From contig OZ038321.1 of assembly GCA_964035795.1 (NCBI GenBank), forward strand, positions 3,702,721-3,766,720: DNA of 64,000 bases, in the 5' to 3' direction. The notes beneath the pieces are model-generated. The model saw only the letters and a program-made list of their open reading frames with translations. It did no database searches and was not told where the DNA came from. Shown here piece after piece: positions 12,519 through 26,000 of this stretch (position 1 is the first letter of the stretch; each line of letters starts with the position of its first letter). The position numbers and the translations under genes were made by a program. This DNA comes from Pterobdella sp. o SKG-2022. Lineage: Eukaryota; Annelida; Clitellata; Hirudinida; Piscicolidae.

Positions 12519-14924
12519 TATTAAAATTTTCTTACTTTTACTAATGAGCTTTTCAAAAGATCATAAATTGTTGCATTATTTAAATATTAATTTTTCATTT
12601 TTTCACCAACTTTTTAAAACACTTTTTCATGAAGTTTTTGGCGCTCTGAGATATGGAAATATTTTTGTGAAAGCCTATTTAAAGAATGCTTAAGGGATCT
12701 TGCCAAATAATCTTATTTTCACCTAATGTTACTTTTAAGCACAACCTCCCAAAGGCTTAGAACGCAATTCAATCAATATTTCATACCGATAGTTATTTAA
12801 TAAACAATATAATATTCATTCCTTATATAGTTTCTTTATTGCGAAATAATTTTTTTATTGAAACAAATAAATAAATAATAAATACCAGGCCATGATGTAT
12901 GCTATATATAAGGAAAAATTATGCTAGCATCAACTACTATTATAAAAAAAATCTTGCCATTTTTTAATGAGAAGGCGAATTCCAGCGTTTTTGACCAGCA
13001 AATAAAATGTCGAATCCTTTCTGGGCCTCTTATTTTTAAACTTCCCGGATTGGTGAATTATAAAAATCGGAGTTTTTTAAGCATTTTTAAGCAAATTTTT
13101 GACTGAAAATGTTGCTTATTTCAATAGAACTTTTTAGATGTTTCGTGTATATTTTTCTTGATGTTAGTGCTTCAGTTGTGAATACAGACGACCAAATGAG
13201 CTGTTTTCAAGTATGTCTTGTTAGAGAAATCTTTTGAAGTTATCAAGTTTATTATTTAGTGAAGTTTAAATTTTTTTACGAAATTAAATTAAACATACAA
13301 ACGAGTCAAAATATTGATAAAAATAATTCCAAACTCATTAAGTGTGTCTTTTCAACATCAAAACGCTGATTTACCCCAAAAAGTGACTTGAAAGTCCAAG
13401 TCACATGACGCCTTAAAAAAGTGACGTTTTCAAGCAGTTGGGTTCAGCATTCTATTCAACAAAAATAGAATATTTCCCCTTTAAATCGAGAATTTTCGTA
13501 AAAAATCGAGCAAATGAATGAAAGAAGCAATGAATGATCAATTATCTCGCTAATAAGATGTGATAAGTGCTTAATAGAAAAAGTCTCGTGGAATTCATGA
13601 TTTTCTTGCGAGTTCTCTTCAACATGTTTTGTTTTTGTGATAAAAAATATTTTTTAAATAAATATGCATGGAATTTCATTTACATCACAAGTATACAAGA
13701 GAGCGTGCAGTTTCTTATAAATGTATATGCTAGCCATTCACAATCAGCATTCTAGTTCAAAATATCTTTAGAGCATATTTTTACGTCAGTTTCAAGTTAG
13801 TTTATTGTTATCAGTTTTAACATCGGTTTACTTTTTCTATTCATACGATTAACATAGGGAGTTGTATTGATGTGGGCTTGCAGAGTACATGGAACAATCC
13901 CAAATGAATGTTTATTAACGTTAAGCATTAAATAAACTCAGAAATGTGTCAGTTGAAGATGAAACTGATCTTGTATACGTTGTTGACATTAACACTCACA
14001 AGAAGTTAGTCTCTGATTCGTTCATTCAATGAAACAACTAAACATCCTCAAGCATCTAAATTCAAGTTTAACAAAAAACTAATTATTCAATTTGAAAAAA
14101 AATTATTCAAGAATTTAATAATTGAAAAATATTTACATAAAAATTGAATAATTCAAAAAGCGATTGCTTCTATTTAGATATAATGATTAAATTTTTGAGA
14201 ATATGAGGCGTGACGTCAGAGGTTTGAGAAGAATTAAGTTTCCATTAAAATATACTTTAATGTCGCAAAATTTTGCTCAATTTTTTCACCCAAAATGAAT
14301 AAAAGTTTCATTTTACAAAAAAGAAAATAAAAAACAAAATAAATAATAAGAATAAATAAATAATAAAAATAATTTGTTCATGTTCTAACTTTATAAATAG
14401 CCTTAAAACATTTCCATTTTTTGTTTGTTTTGTGTTACGTAAGGTGCTTTTAATTAAAATCCCAATTTTTTTACGCTACATTTGTTTTGCAGGGAAGGTT
14501 TTTGAAGCATTTTACGGGCTTATACTCTGAACCTTGTAAATTTATTCCAACTTTAAAATGGAGCAGCTTTTGGAATCTTTTTTTTAAACAGCTGTAGTTT
14601 TTGATAAGTTTTACCCCATCATAAAAACAAAATTAATAACAAAAATAAAAACTGCAAAACCTAAAAATAATATTTTTCAATTTGTTACTGGAATTTTTCT
14701 ACGGAACAAAATAGAATATAGCCACTTAAGCTCCATCTCAAAACTTCAGTAATACTAATCCCAAAAAGAAGCTAAACATGAAGTAGTTTGAATACATCCA
14801 GTTTTTTCTTTTTTTGCTAGATAATACTTGTAAGAAAAAAAAGTTTTTTAAAAAATTGAAGGATTATATTTTATCTTTGGAGTCGACCTGGTGAAGTTGC
14901 ATGAGCCCAAGATTTTGAAAAAAT

Positions 14925-14976
14925 TATTAATATTATTGTTTTTTTATTATTTCTATTATTATTATTTTATTATTTC

Positions 14977-15054
<78 letters not shown>

Positions 15055-15064
15055 TATTATTATT
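14925..15064 (+). repeat. (ATT)n microsatellite
   Basis: The stretch is about 140 bp of ATT/TTA triplets with a few interruptions in its first 50 bp (ttttatt, ctatt). The apparent poly-Ile open frame over it is an artefact. Confidence 0.9.
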
Positions 15065-18000
15065 TCATGGACTTCATGGTAGGCTTTGGCAGATGATCTT
15101 AAGCTCATCAGATAGACCTACAATTCTATCCACGAATAGTAGCTTTAAAAATCTTTTAAAAATCAAAAATTTAACTTTTAATAACAGTTTTATTTTTTAT
15201 GAAGCCTTGATTGAAACAATTGAAAACTGCAGTTTTTCACCTCATAACTTCTAAATATAACAACATTTAGAAGGAATTAATTTCTATATGATAATACTCT
15301 TTAAAAAATTAAAACTAAAAACACCAACTTGGAATACAATCAAAGCAACCCTGCCCTAGTTATACCATATAGACAATGACGAAGTTTTGCGGATTTGGAC
15401 TGATGGAATGCGGTAAAACAAATGATAAGCTACTCATCAAAATTAACTTTCAAAAAAAAACTGTATAATTAGACAGAGCGACACGAAAAAAATTAAGATG
15501 AATTTGATAGAAGAAGGTTGCCCATTTGTCATCTTCGTTAACTTATTCACTAACAAATACTGTGTCGATTGAAAGCATTGTTTAACTAATGAAAGCGTGA
15601 GTGATAAATAGCTTTATGAAGAAATATGAGTTAGGATGAGAGCAAATTTCGCAAAAACAACATGGATTATTGTGTGGTACTAACCCTCCTGAGACACAAC
15701 CATCAATTTGGTGATTTGTCTAATATTCCTATTTAACTTCACTTCAATGATAAGGTTCCAATGCTTTTCTTGTGACTGTTTAATGAGAATAGATTGGGAA
15801 AAGTTACAATGGCTTTCGACGTCACTAAAGATTTCATTCAGTGCTACTATTACTGCGTGAAGGCTTGATGGGAAACTATTTGGTAATTCTTAAAAAACAT
15901 TAACAGTATGTTGTTACGTTTGTCTGATCTTAAAAGACTTTCTGTCTAAATTAGTCCATCTTTCATTCATTTGGAAATCTAATTTTAATAATATAACTTT
16001 TTTAATATTCATCTAAAAAAAAACTTAGATTTGGAATGTTTCAATAAATTTATTTGATTGCTCAAGCGAGAGTCCAATTCAAAGTTCACTTTTTCATTGC
16101 AATATTTTTAGTTTCAAAGTCGGCTTGGCATTTACAGCGTATTGATACACGCTGTGTTGATAACAAAAGTTTTTTAAAACTTGCCCTAAAAACTAATTTG
16201 AATTTCAACTTTACAAATTTATGTGATTTAAAAAATTGTAGAGACAGAAAAACAATAAATAATTCAATAAAAATATTTTGTTTCAAAAGATTTTGAAAAT
16301 GATTCTGTTTTTAAATATCGCGCTAAATAAAACTTTAAAGAGTAATTTTAGTAACAATAATAATGGAAGTTATAATTTATTTTATAATTCATGTTACTAT
16401 AATTAGTAATTTCATATATTATTTTATTTGTTATTATTACAAGAGAGCTAAAATGGAAAGCATTTGATTGGCTTACAGTGAACTTCTTTTTTCAAATTAG
16501 CTTTTTTGACCAGAATTTGGGAAATGAAAAAAAAAGATACATTTGAAAAATAGTTCGAAGCTAGAAATGAAGCCCCATAACAAAAATCACGTGAAATTGG
16601 TTAAAAGTAAACAAAATGTTCAAGAAGATGGCTAAAAAGGGGGCAGACGACAAGAAATATGACGAGTGGATTATTACCATACAAAATAGAAAAACACATG
16701 ATCACAACGGCAATTCTTCACCAAAGAGACAAATCAAAAATATCAAAAGTTTCAAGGAAATAATTTATCAGCAAAAAAAAGTACAGCATTAAATCGTTTT
16801 TTTAAAAACTAATTAGATTTTTTCTGAGTTCCAGTTTAAAGGCTTCATTAATCTTTCAATACTTCTTCGAAGGTCGTTTCAAAAAACACTTAGTAAATAA
16901 AAAAAGGAGTATTTGGTTTTAAAGATCATTTATAATTCAATTCAATGCTGATAGTTTTTCTAATTAAAAAAATTCACTAAATCTTCAATCTGAACAATAA
17001 CGTCTAAACTCCTTCAAACAAAAAGAAATAACATTAATCATTGACTTTTGCCTCGTTCTCTTACACACCATCTCTCTCTTCCATAAAACACTCGTCCACG
17101 CTATAACTAGCCCAGCCTTTTAGCATCATACCACACTTCTTTCTCTTCTATATTAAATCACCTGAAACATTTTCACTTCTCATTCACATGCCTCTTTTAA
17201 AACTAAAAGTATTCAAGTTTTTTCGCGAAAATTTTTAAACTGTACTTTTTGAATTGTTTTTGTCATAATTATATAAATGTTTTTGTATAATTTGCACGCA
17301 ATCCCTCCATTTGTCTACCTTAATTTTTCAATTATATAAACAAATACTCCAATTTTGACCTTAAATAAATATTAATGTTGTTAAAAATATTTGAATAAAA
17401 TGAAAATTTCCATCAAATTCTGCTTTCTTGAAAGTTTATTTTGAAATTTTTCAATTTATTTTGTGGAAACATCAATTTTATATATATTCAACTCAAATAA
17501 GATAAAAATTGTTCAAAATCTTCTGAAAACACAGACTTGAAATGAGAAAAATAGGTATAAAGAGAACTGAAAAACATAAAAGAACATTTTACATTGAATT
17601 TTCAAAAGTTTAGTCGAATTAGTGTTAAAATTTATCATTTCAATTCAGAAATACTTCAAAATATTATTTACAAATAACCTGCAATGCAAAATATAATAAT
17701 CTTCAATTATTTGAAGTAGCTCAGCACAGCAAAATTCGAAAATGATATATTTTTATTGATCCACTTGAAACATTTCAGCCTAACGTAGTCATATCGAGAA
17801 CTTTTATCGTTTTTTTCTTCATTTTAAAGACTTTTACTTACTGACACTGTATCGTCTTCGTTCTGAATTTTTTTCATAAGTTTCTCCAAACAGTTTTTTC
17901 AATTGGTCAGACAATTTATTTTATATTTTATTGTTTCATAAAGATTTTATGTTCAAAATTTTCAAATTGCAAAACTTGAGATTTAAATTTTGAGTTTCTC

Positions 18001-20029
18001 TTTCATTAACCAAATGTGAACGTGAAACAAGCATGTAATAAATGAATCACCAAACAAAAACGATACTCAAACAAGCCGGCATTTTATAAATAATTCAAAA
18101 CTTAATTTTTTTCATTCCCGTAATTAGACTCAAAATGCTGAAAAAATAGATTTTTCTAGAGATTTTTTCTATTAAAATACGATAGATAATGGAAAGGGTA
18201 GTGTTTTAGGTAGGGATCAATACACGAGGAAGAAAAAGCCAATATTTATATTTTATTATAACGTTTTCCCCCTTGGGAGCTTGAAAAAGTTGAAACATTA
18301 CAGTGAATAATTTGGGAATATTTTCAGGAATTCTCATGAAATGTTATGAGAGTGTTTGAGGCAATGTCTGATGCAAAACAACAATCAGAATGAAATGTAG
18401 AAATATATGAAATAGTTTTCAATTGAAAATTTTTTTCTGGTTTTTTATATAAAATTTTTGATAAAAGTTTCATTATTTCCGTAGCTATTCTTGCAGAACA
18501 TTTGTTTTTTCTTTGTTTTTTTTTTACAGAAACATTATTTTTAAGTTTATTTGGGTAGAAAATTTTTGAATTGAACTTTATTGAAAAGTGAACCAATCAA
18601 CTATTTGTTTTGTTCCATACGAAATTTCAACCTTTTGAGCATGTTATGGAAAATAAATATGATTTATCAGTAATTTACACTATTTGATCAAATAGAAACT
18701 GAAAAAGCATACGTTTGGGTAGGTTTCAATGAGAAAAAATTATTTCTAAAAAAAATTCAATCTGAAAGAATTTTAGTCTTTCAAAAATCAATTAAAATTA
18801 AGTTTTTTTCTGTCATATAAGAATCAAAATGGTTTTAAACAACTTTTTCACGCAGTAAAAAATTATTGGTAAAAAATTTATTGGTAAGTTACCATTGAAA
18901 AAGATAATTATAGTCTGTAGTCATCCACTTTAACTAGATACCGCTTTCCATTTGAAACGTTGTAAATTATCTTTGGCGCCATTACCTCTGTTTTTTCCAA
19001 TCTATTTTTGCCTTTTTTTTGAATTTATTTATATAAAAATAATAATAAATAAAAGGTTCTTTTTCGATTAAACTAACTTTTCAAATAGTTTTTTCATTTT
19101 TTTTTCTTGTATTTAATTGTTTGGCTTATGTGGAGGGCTATGTATTATATACCAGCTTCTTAAAGCTGCAAAACTTTTCTCATTAATTTAAATTTCAGAT
19201 ATCTTCTTTTCAAATTTCTACACTGTACGTGAGAAGAATGCAGCGTTTTTCGCTAAAGTTAAAAAATTAAATTAAGAAAAAATAAAACAATTAATAACCT
19301 TCTTGCTGGGAGTTACAAACAAATGTTACCACAAAAAAATTAGTTTTGAAAACTCATTCAACATTTGAGACTCAGTTTAATTATCAAAACTGGAGTTTGA
19401 AAAGTATTGTACATGGACATTTGAAAAAAACGATTCATCATCTCACTATTTCATTACGTTTGTATTTACTTAGAAATAAGTGAAAATTTTTGAGTTGTCA
19501 GTGCTTGAATGATTGATAGAAAATGCGAAAAATGCTTTCATTATAGATAAATAAACTTTTGAATTTTTAATTTTGATGATCAAACTCGTCAAAAATATTA
19601 TCTTTCATTAATAATAAGTTAGCTATTTAGATTCAATTTCTTTGAAATAAGCTTTGAAAATTCCCGCATCTATGTAGTTCACGCCTCAAACCTCCAAATA
19701 ACCTTTTCTGCTTCATCAAAATGAACTGAGAGATATAAAAGTCTGGTGCTCTTTGAGAACAAATTTAAAAATGAAGATTTTTTTCTCTGAAATTTTACTT
19801 GTTCATTAAAATATTTGTTCACTTAAATTTCTTTCATGATGATTTATGACAATTTTTTTCAAAAAACGTTGTGTCATATATTAATTTGCTTTTTCATTTA
19901 AGTTTTAAATATGTTTTAACGCTTTTTTAGCATTATTTGCTTGGGCGATATTTTTAAATTAAAAAGCTTTTTTATGCGAATATAACAAAATTTATTTAAA
20001 CTAAATTATGATTAGTTTTTTCGTTTGAA

Positions 20030-23000
20030 TTGATGAAAAATGTGGTTATTTTAATCTTTAGCTTAGTATTATTATTCATTGCAGCTACGCATTCGATGAG
20101 TTTTGAGTTAACCGATGGATATTGCTCGTTTCCTGAATATTTGTGGAAAAGTGATTCGAAAAAAAATTTATTCAAAACATTTAAAAACGAAAAAGATGCA
20201 GGAAATCAAGATTCGTTCATTAAAGACATATTAAAAGACCGCAAAAATAAACACAACTTCAAAACGATACATTCAGAGAATGAGATTCGTACGAAAAATA
20301 AAAGATTAATAAAAATGCCAAAATACCATCATCAAACCATAAAAGCAAATATAGGGGAAAGGAGCATAAGATTTAAATTTAAAAGGAATTCTGACTTTTC
20401 AAAAGAGACTTCCAACGTTTTCTCTCCGTCGACTCATGAACATTTTATATTCGACGAGAACCCACATCACTCTACGAGTTTCTATAATCTTAAATTAAGT
20501 CATTTGAATTCGAACCATAAAACAAGTTTCAATCAACATCACACGTACAAAGTTTTTGGAAAAGATGCAGGCAAAGGTGCGATCACTCAGCCAGATTATA
20601 AGCCACTTAAAATAAACAAAAGCTTACATGAATTTGACTGGACACACAAATCTACAAATCAATCTAATTTTGAACAACATAACTTCCAAAAAAACGATCA
20701 CAAAGCATTTAAACATCTGCATAAAATCTGGACCAGTCGAACAGAATACGTGCCAACTCTACCCACTCCAACTTCCCGCAGACGACCTCTGTACTACTTC
20801 GAACCAAACTTTGTGTCGACTTTTGTATGGAACCGTAGAAGAATTTTAAAATTTTTTAGAACTTACCTCATCTTAACCGACTTTTTGCACGCGTCTTGTG
20901 TAGATAATGATGATGAAAAGGAAGCTAATTTCCAAAATGTTGACATGACGGGTATTATTTCTCGATAATTTGAACATAAACGTAAAATTTAAAATTATTT
21001 AAAATTTGGTAAAAATTTTAATACTAAATTTTCTCGAATTTCCAAATCTTGCCATCAAAAAAGTTTTTCAAAAATACCTTTGCATCATAAAACCATATTC
21101 GAAAATTTGTATGCCATAAATTTTCTGAACTCTTTTTCTTTTCAGTCATAAATTTTTTGATATATTTAAAAAGTACTTTAAAAATTTAACTTTGAACATA
21201 ACGAAGCGTATAAACTGAAAATTAGTTTATTTTATTTATTTGATATGGTCCTGATGAAGTTCCTTGAGTAATTTAATCTAAATATTCATAAAGGTCGCAT
21301 TTCCTAAACATTGAAAATTTAAATTTTGAATTATTTTATCGTTTCAATTATTTATATTTATTCAAATGAATAGTTCATATCCAAACGACTCATTCAGGGG
21401 AAAAATATCTTCGAAAGCGAAGAGCTATATCAAAAGAGAACGACATTTTTCATACATCTACTGGTAAACCAAATAGGGTTTTTGGTCTATCTAATAAAAC
21501 CTACACCAGCCCTAGCTTTCAGAATGAAAAAAATTACATTGGAAAACCCCAGAAGATCAACCATATAAACGAAGATGAAAATTCCCGACAACCCAAGAGC
21601 AGAAAAACTGCTGAACGTGGAGATTTATCAAATGGATTAAATGAATTAATTGGTGAAAATGCCAACAAAAGGGTGAAAATTAATGCTTTTGATGGCCGCT
21701 CTAAAAGAAACAAAACATTAGATAAAGCAACAAATAACAATAATAAATACCTAGGAACAAATAAAAATTCCAGAAGAGTATTTAACGACGCAGAAATCAT
21801 TATAGATTTAAATACAAAAAACCTTTCCAAAAATACCGGTGTCATCATGATAGTCTCAAACCAAAACACAACTCAAAAGAGTGGTGCCCATCGAAGAAAA
21901 AGACGAATAAACTTGAGACAAAAAGTCCAATTGAAAACCTCCGACAAAAAACTTCTCCGGGACGCTTCTCTGCCATGCTACCGGGAAAAAGTGGAGCAAA
22001 AGGTGATTTGCTTGAGTGAAGAGGCCGACAGGAAGTTTAGGGTGATGTTCGTAAACAAGCTTGATGGGTAAGTAGACGATTTGCTACTCCAATGATATAT
22101 ATGGCCGAATACAACACAATAAATTACAATACAATACAATAAAATAAAATAAAAAACAATAAAATAAAATACAATAAAATACAATATATTACAATACAAT
22201 ACAATAAAATAAAATATATTACAATACAATACATACAGTACAATACAATAAAATACAATAAAACACAACACAATACAATACAATACAAAACAATACAATT
22301 ATGAAAGTGATCATAATGGAGCAAACTTCGAGAGGTTTTAGGAAATCATGTAATTTAGTCTTACGAAAAGCTTCTTAAAGTTTTTAAAAACCTTCATTGT
22401 TGCTTCTGACATAAATAAAAGTATTTCAACATTTGAAATAGATTATAACGATGCGCCATGAACTTGGGAGCGTTATAACTTAGTTGTTTTTGAGAATAAA
22501 TTAGGAAAAAATTTCCTTGATTTTGAGAAGAACAGAAATAAACATCGCATTGAGATGTTTCTAAAAAGTTTAAATATTAGATTTAAAACTTGTTTGACCA
22601 ACAGTTTGAGACTATTTCAAAGTGTTTAAAATAGAAAATGTTTTAGAGTACTTTAACTTTTCTTTTAGGATATTTCAAAAGTTCACACATCGGATCTGTA
22701 AATAAAAGCATGCTATTATTCAAAGCAAGTTTGATTTACTGAAGACCATTTTTATTTCCTATTGTGTAGTTGCTTACAACTGTTTAATAAAATATTCGTC
22801 AAACTTTCGAATTTCAGAGTTTTTTCTTCTATTTTAATGCTTGTGAGATTAATGGCTCGAAACGGCATATCGCGAGAATGTACATTTTGGAACTTTCGTG
22901 AATTTGCACAATTTTATTTTCAAAAATTTATCGAAAAATTTATCTATAAAGCGCAAAAAATTTTTGCATTTGGACAATGAAAATTTTGAAGTATCATAAA

Positions 23001-26000
23001 TGTTATCAAAATTATATAAGTCACAAAATAACACAAATTCAAGATGGTTTCAATGATTTGAATCGCCAAATAATTAAACCCTCAACTCTTAAGAGCGTGT
23101 TATATTTTACGCTTGGAAACATCCCAATTCAGAAATTATCTCTCGCTTTAAAGTGAAGACTTGATGAAAAATTTTAATTAAATAAAGTAAACACACTTCT
23201 CCGGGAGGTTTTGTATGTGAGGAGATTTCGTAATGAATCAATTCTTTTTTTGAATATCTCTTTAATCTATCAAGCGATTTTGAATTCGCTTAATTTAAAT
23301 AAATCAAACTATGAGATTTATCAATTTCAGAATCTTTTTCCAAAAATCATCAATCCGATTTCCGGAAAAAATTTAAAATCAAACCAATCAACAAAAAGAT
23401 TTGTGTCAATAAAATGGCGTGTTTTGCGACTTTTAATTTGGTCTCACACCGCTGTTCATCATTTCTTGTTCAAATATGAGCCAGAAAATAATGAGAACAA
23501 AGCAAAAAAAAATTATTTTTTGAATATTATGAAAATATTGATTTAAAAATGAGAAATTTGACTTGTATAAAAATGAGTGGTTGAGATGCAGTATGTAACA
23601 CAACACAAAGATACAACAGGTTCAAAAGAATAAAAAAACAAAAACGGTTTTTATAAAATAAAAATACAGTATTGGTGTTTATACAATAAAAATACACAAA
23701 TAGTTTCAACACAATACAAAATAAAAGCGGTATTTTGATGTTGATACGATATTCCACAACAGAAAAGCGACGTTTGCCTGCATTCAATTCTTCGCCATCA
23801 ACCCAGGAGTTGTGCAAGTCTTTCAAGGTATTTAAAAATTGAGTTTCTTTAATTCATAGTAAACAAAGTTATCATTGAAAAATAAAAATTGTTTGAGAGC
23901 CTCATGTCACCATCAATCAACCCGATCCAATCAGCTCTGGGCCATCACATGGCATTTTCGAGTAATTATGAACCAATAAATCAGTCATTAGGTTGTTCCA
24001 GCTGAATAAAATATTACCGCTATCCCATCTATCCCATCCATCCCCATTATGTCCGTGATATCCCATCCACCTCACACCACATCCCAGAAAGCCTTTGGAA
24101 CAAGCCCAAAGAAGCAGAACCGCTTTTAAAAATAGAGGGATTTGATAGAAAAAGAGAGGTTTTCAAACTGAGCTCCTTAAAACAAATAATGGAAAAATTG
24201 AATGTTAAAAACGTTGATTCAATAGGATATTAGAATTGAAAGTTTAATGATGTGAAGATTCGTTATAAAAAAAATAAAGGCAAGCTAGAGAGTTATTCCT
24301 CTCGACACTTAACAGTAAGTCACAGAGTGATGCGAAAAATTCAAATTTTTTCTGAATACTCAAATTCGAAGCTTAAACTTGAAGCTTAGTGAAATTTGTT
24401 TTGAAGATGATATAGAGTTTTATATTAGTTTTTATTGACTGTTATTTCATTCAAATAAACTTAGAAAATAGACGGATGAGCATTTAATTTGCCAATTAAA
24501 AACGATAGAAAGCTTGAATTTCAATGGAGGATGGTGGTGCATACAGATAAATTTAAATTAAAATGTTGTTTTATTAAAATTTCATGTTGTCTAAAAAATA
24601 GAAAATTTTGTGACAAGAAACTTTTCTGATGAGCCGAAACCATCAATTTAGTGGGAATGTTTTCATAAAAAATTCAAAGTAATTAAACTTTATTATTCTC
24701 GTGCAGTTCATTTCATCTTCATGATATGTAGAGTTATTTTATGGAAAACAATTCAAACGCTCATTAAGTTAACAACACAATGCTTCTCGTAGAATGAATT
24801 ATCAAGTGAGGTATACAAACTTAAATAAATTTTTATTTAATAATTATATTATAACTAATGAAATAAATTATTTAATCAAAAGGAAATCCATGAAACAAAT
24901 GTTTATATCACCAAAACCCACATCAAACGCTCACAAACCATGAATCACACCCGTGTTAATATTTCATTGAGCGGATGAAAAGTTTGCCTTCAAAAACAAA
25001 CTCAACAAGATTCACCCACTTGACCAACTGTTTCCAATGTTCTGTTTCAACCATTTATATTCACCATTCTGGTATTTTGTATCAATCATTTGTATCATCA
25101 TTCTGTTATTTTGTATCAAATATTTTTATTCACCATTCCGGTATTCTGTATCAATCATTTTTATCCACCCTTCCGGAAGCAAACACCGTGGTTGTGATGG
25201 CGTGTCGTGTTAGATGTTGTTTGCCTCATTGACTCCTTTCGTATGCACCGCTTACCTTTGTAATCGCCTGCCGACTGATATATCACTTAATTAGATCCAT
25301 ACCACACCGATCATTCGCTTTTGAACTTTTCATCTGTTACACTGAGTCATTTCTGAATATCTGTTGCTCCCAAATAATTTTTGGATATTTTAGCTTTTAT
25401 ACCAAATAATTTTTATTATTATTATTATTATAAAAATAATAATGATATAATGATAATATCCAAGTTCCAAACAATGTTTTCCACGTGCTGAACAAGTCCA
25501 AGAATGTACATTTCCCTTTTGGTAGATTCCCTTTCCACTTTCGCATCCATCCAACTAGATGTCTGAATTGTCAGACTTATAGTCATAACATATCTAAGTG
25601 CCAAAATCCTAGAGTATGTGAGCACTGCGGCAAAGACCTTTCGTCTGACAACTGCCCTAAAACCTCTCCTTCCTTTTGTGTTCCCTGCTTTAAATCAAAG
25701 CGTTCTTGCCATGACCACGTCACAACATCCTCTTCTTGTCGCCTTTATAGACAACAAGTGCGACTCAAGATGGGACGTACAGCTTGGGAATGACGGTCAG
25801 CCTCTCATCCTAAAGTCCACAATGTACCTTTGTCTACTAGATTCGCTCTCCTCAATCCTAGGCCTACTCGTAGTAAATCTTCTATTATACTCGATACTAT
25901 CCTTTCTCTTAAACTTGATATTATTGCTTTGACGGAAACTTGGATTCCTGAAAACGCAGACAATATCACAAAATATGACATTGTGCCTCATGGCTTTCAT

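Larger units (their letters stand above)
6466..20029. other. Intergenic / 5' flank, no gene seen
   Basis: This 13.5-kb AT-rich stretch lies between the Ig/FN3 gene (minus) and the DUF704x-like gene (plus), so it should hold both 5' flanks and perhaps the missing first exon of the Ig gene. Open frames are short, AT-driven and without domain signatures. What can be named in it: a small inverted-repeat element end at 6989-7025, a tRNA-derived SINE at 8146-8280, tandem repeats at 8605-8745 and 12410-12518, and an ATT microsatellite at 14925-15064. I see no promoter motif I would defend. Confidence 0.6.

Noticed and set aside
20628..20849. Alternative plus-strand frame inside exon 1
   Set aside because: It overlaps the signal-peptide-bearing frame and has no family signature.
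21978..22324. Two overlapping minus-strand frames rich in Cys-Ile-Val-Leu-Tyr
   Set aside because: They follow the pentanucleotide repeat and run antisense to exon 2 of the DUF704x-like gene.
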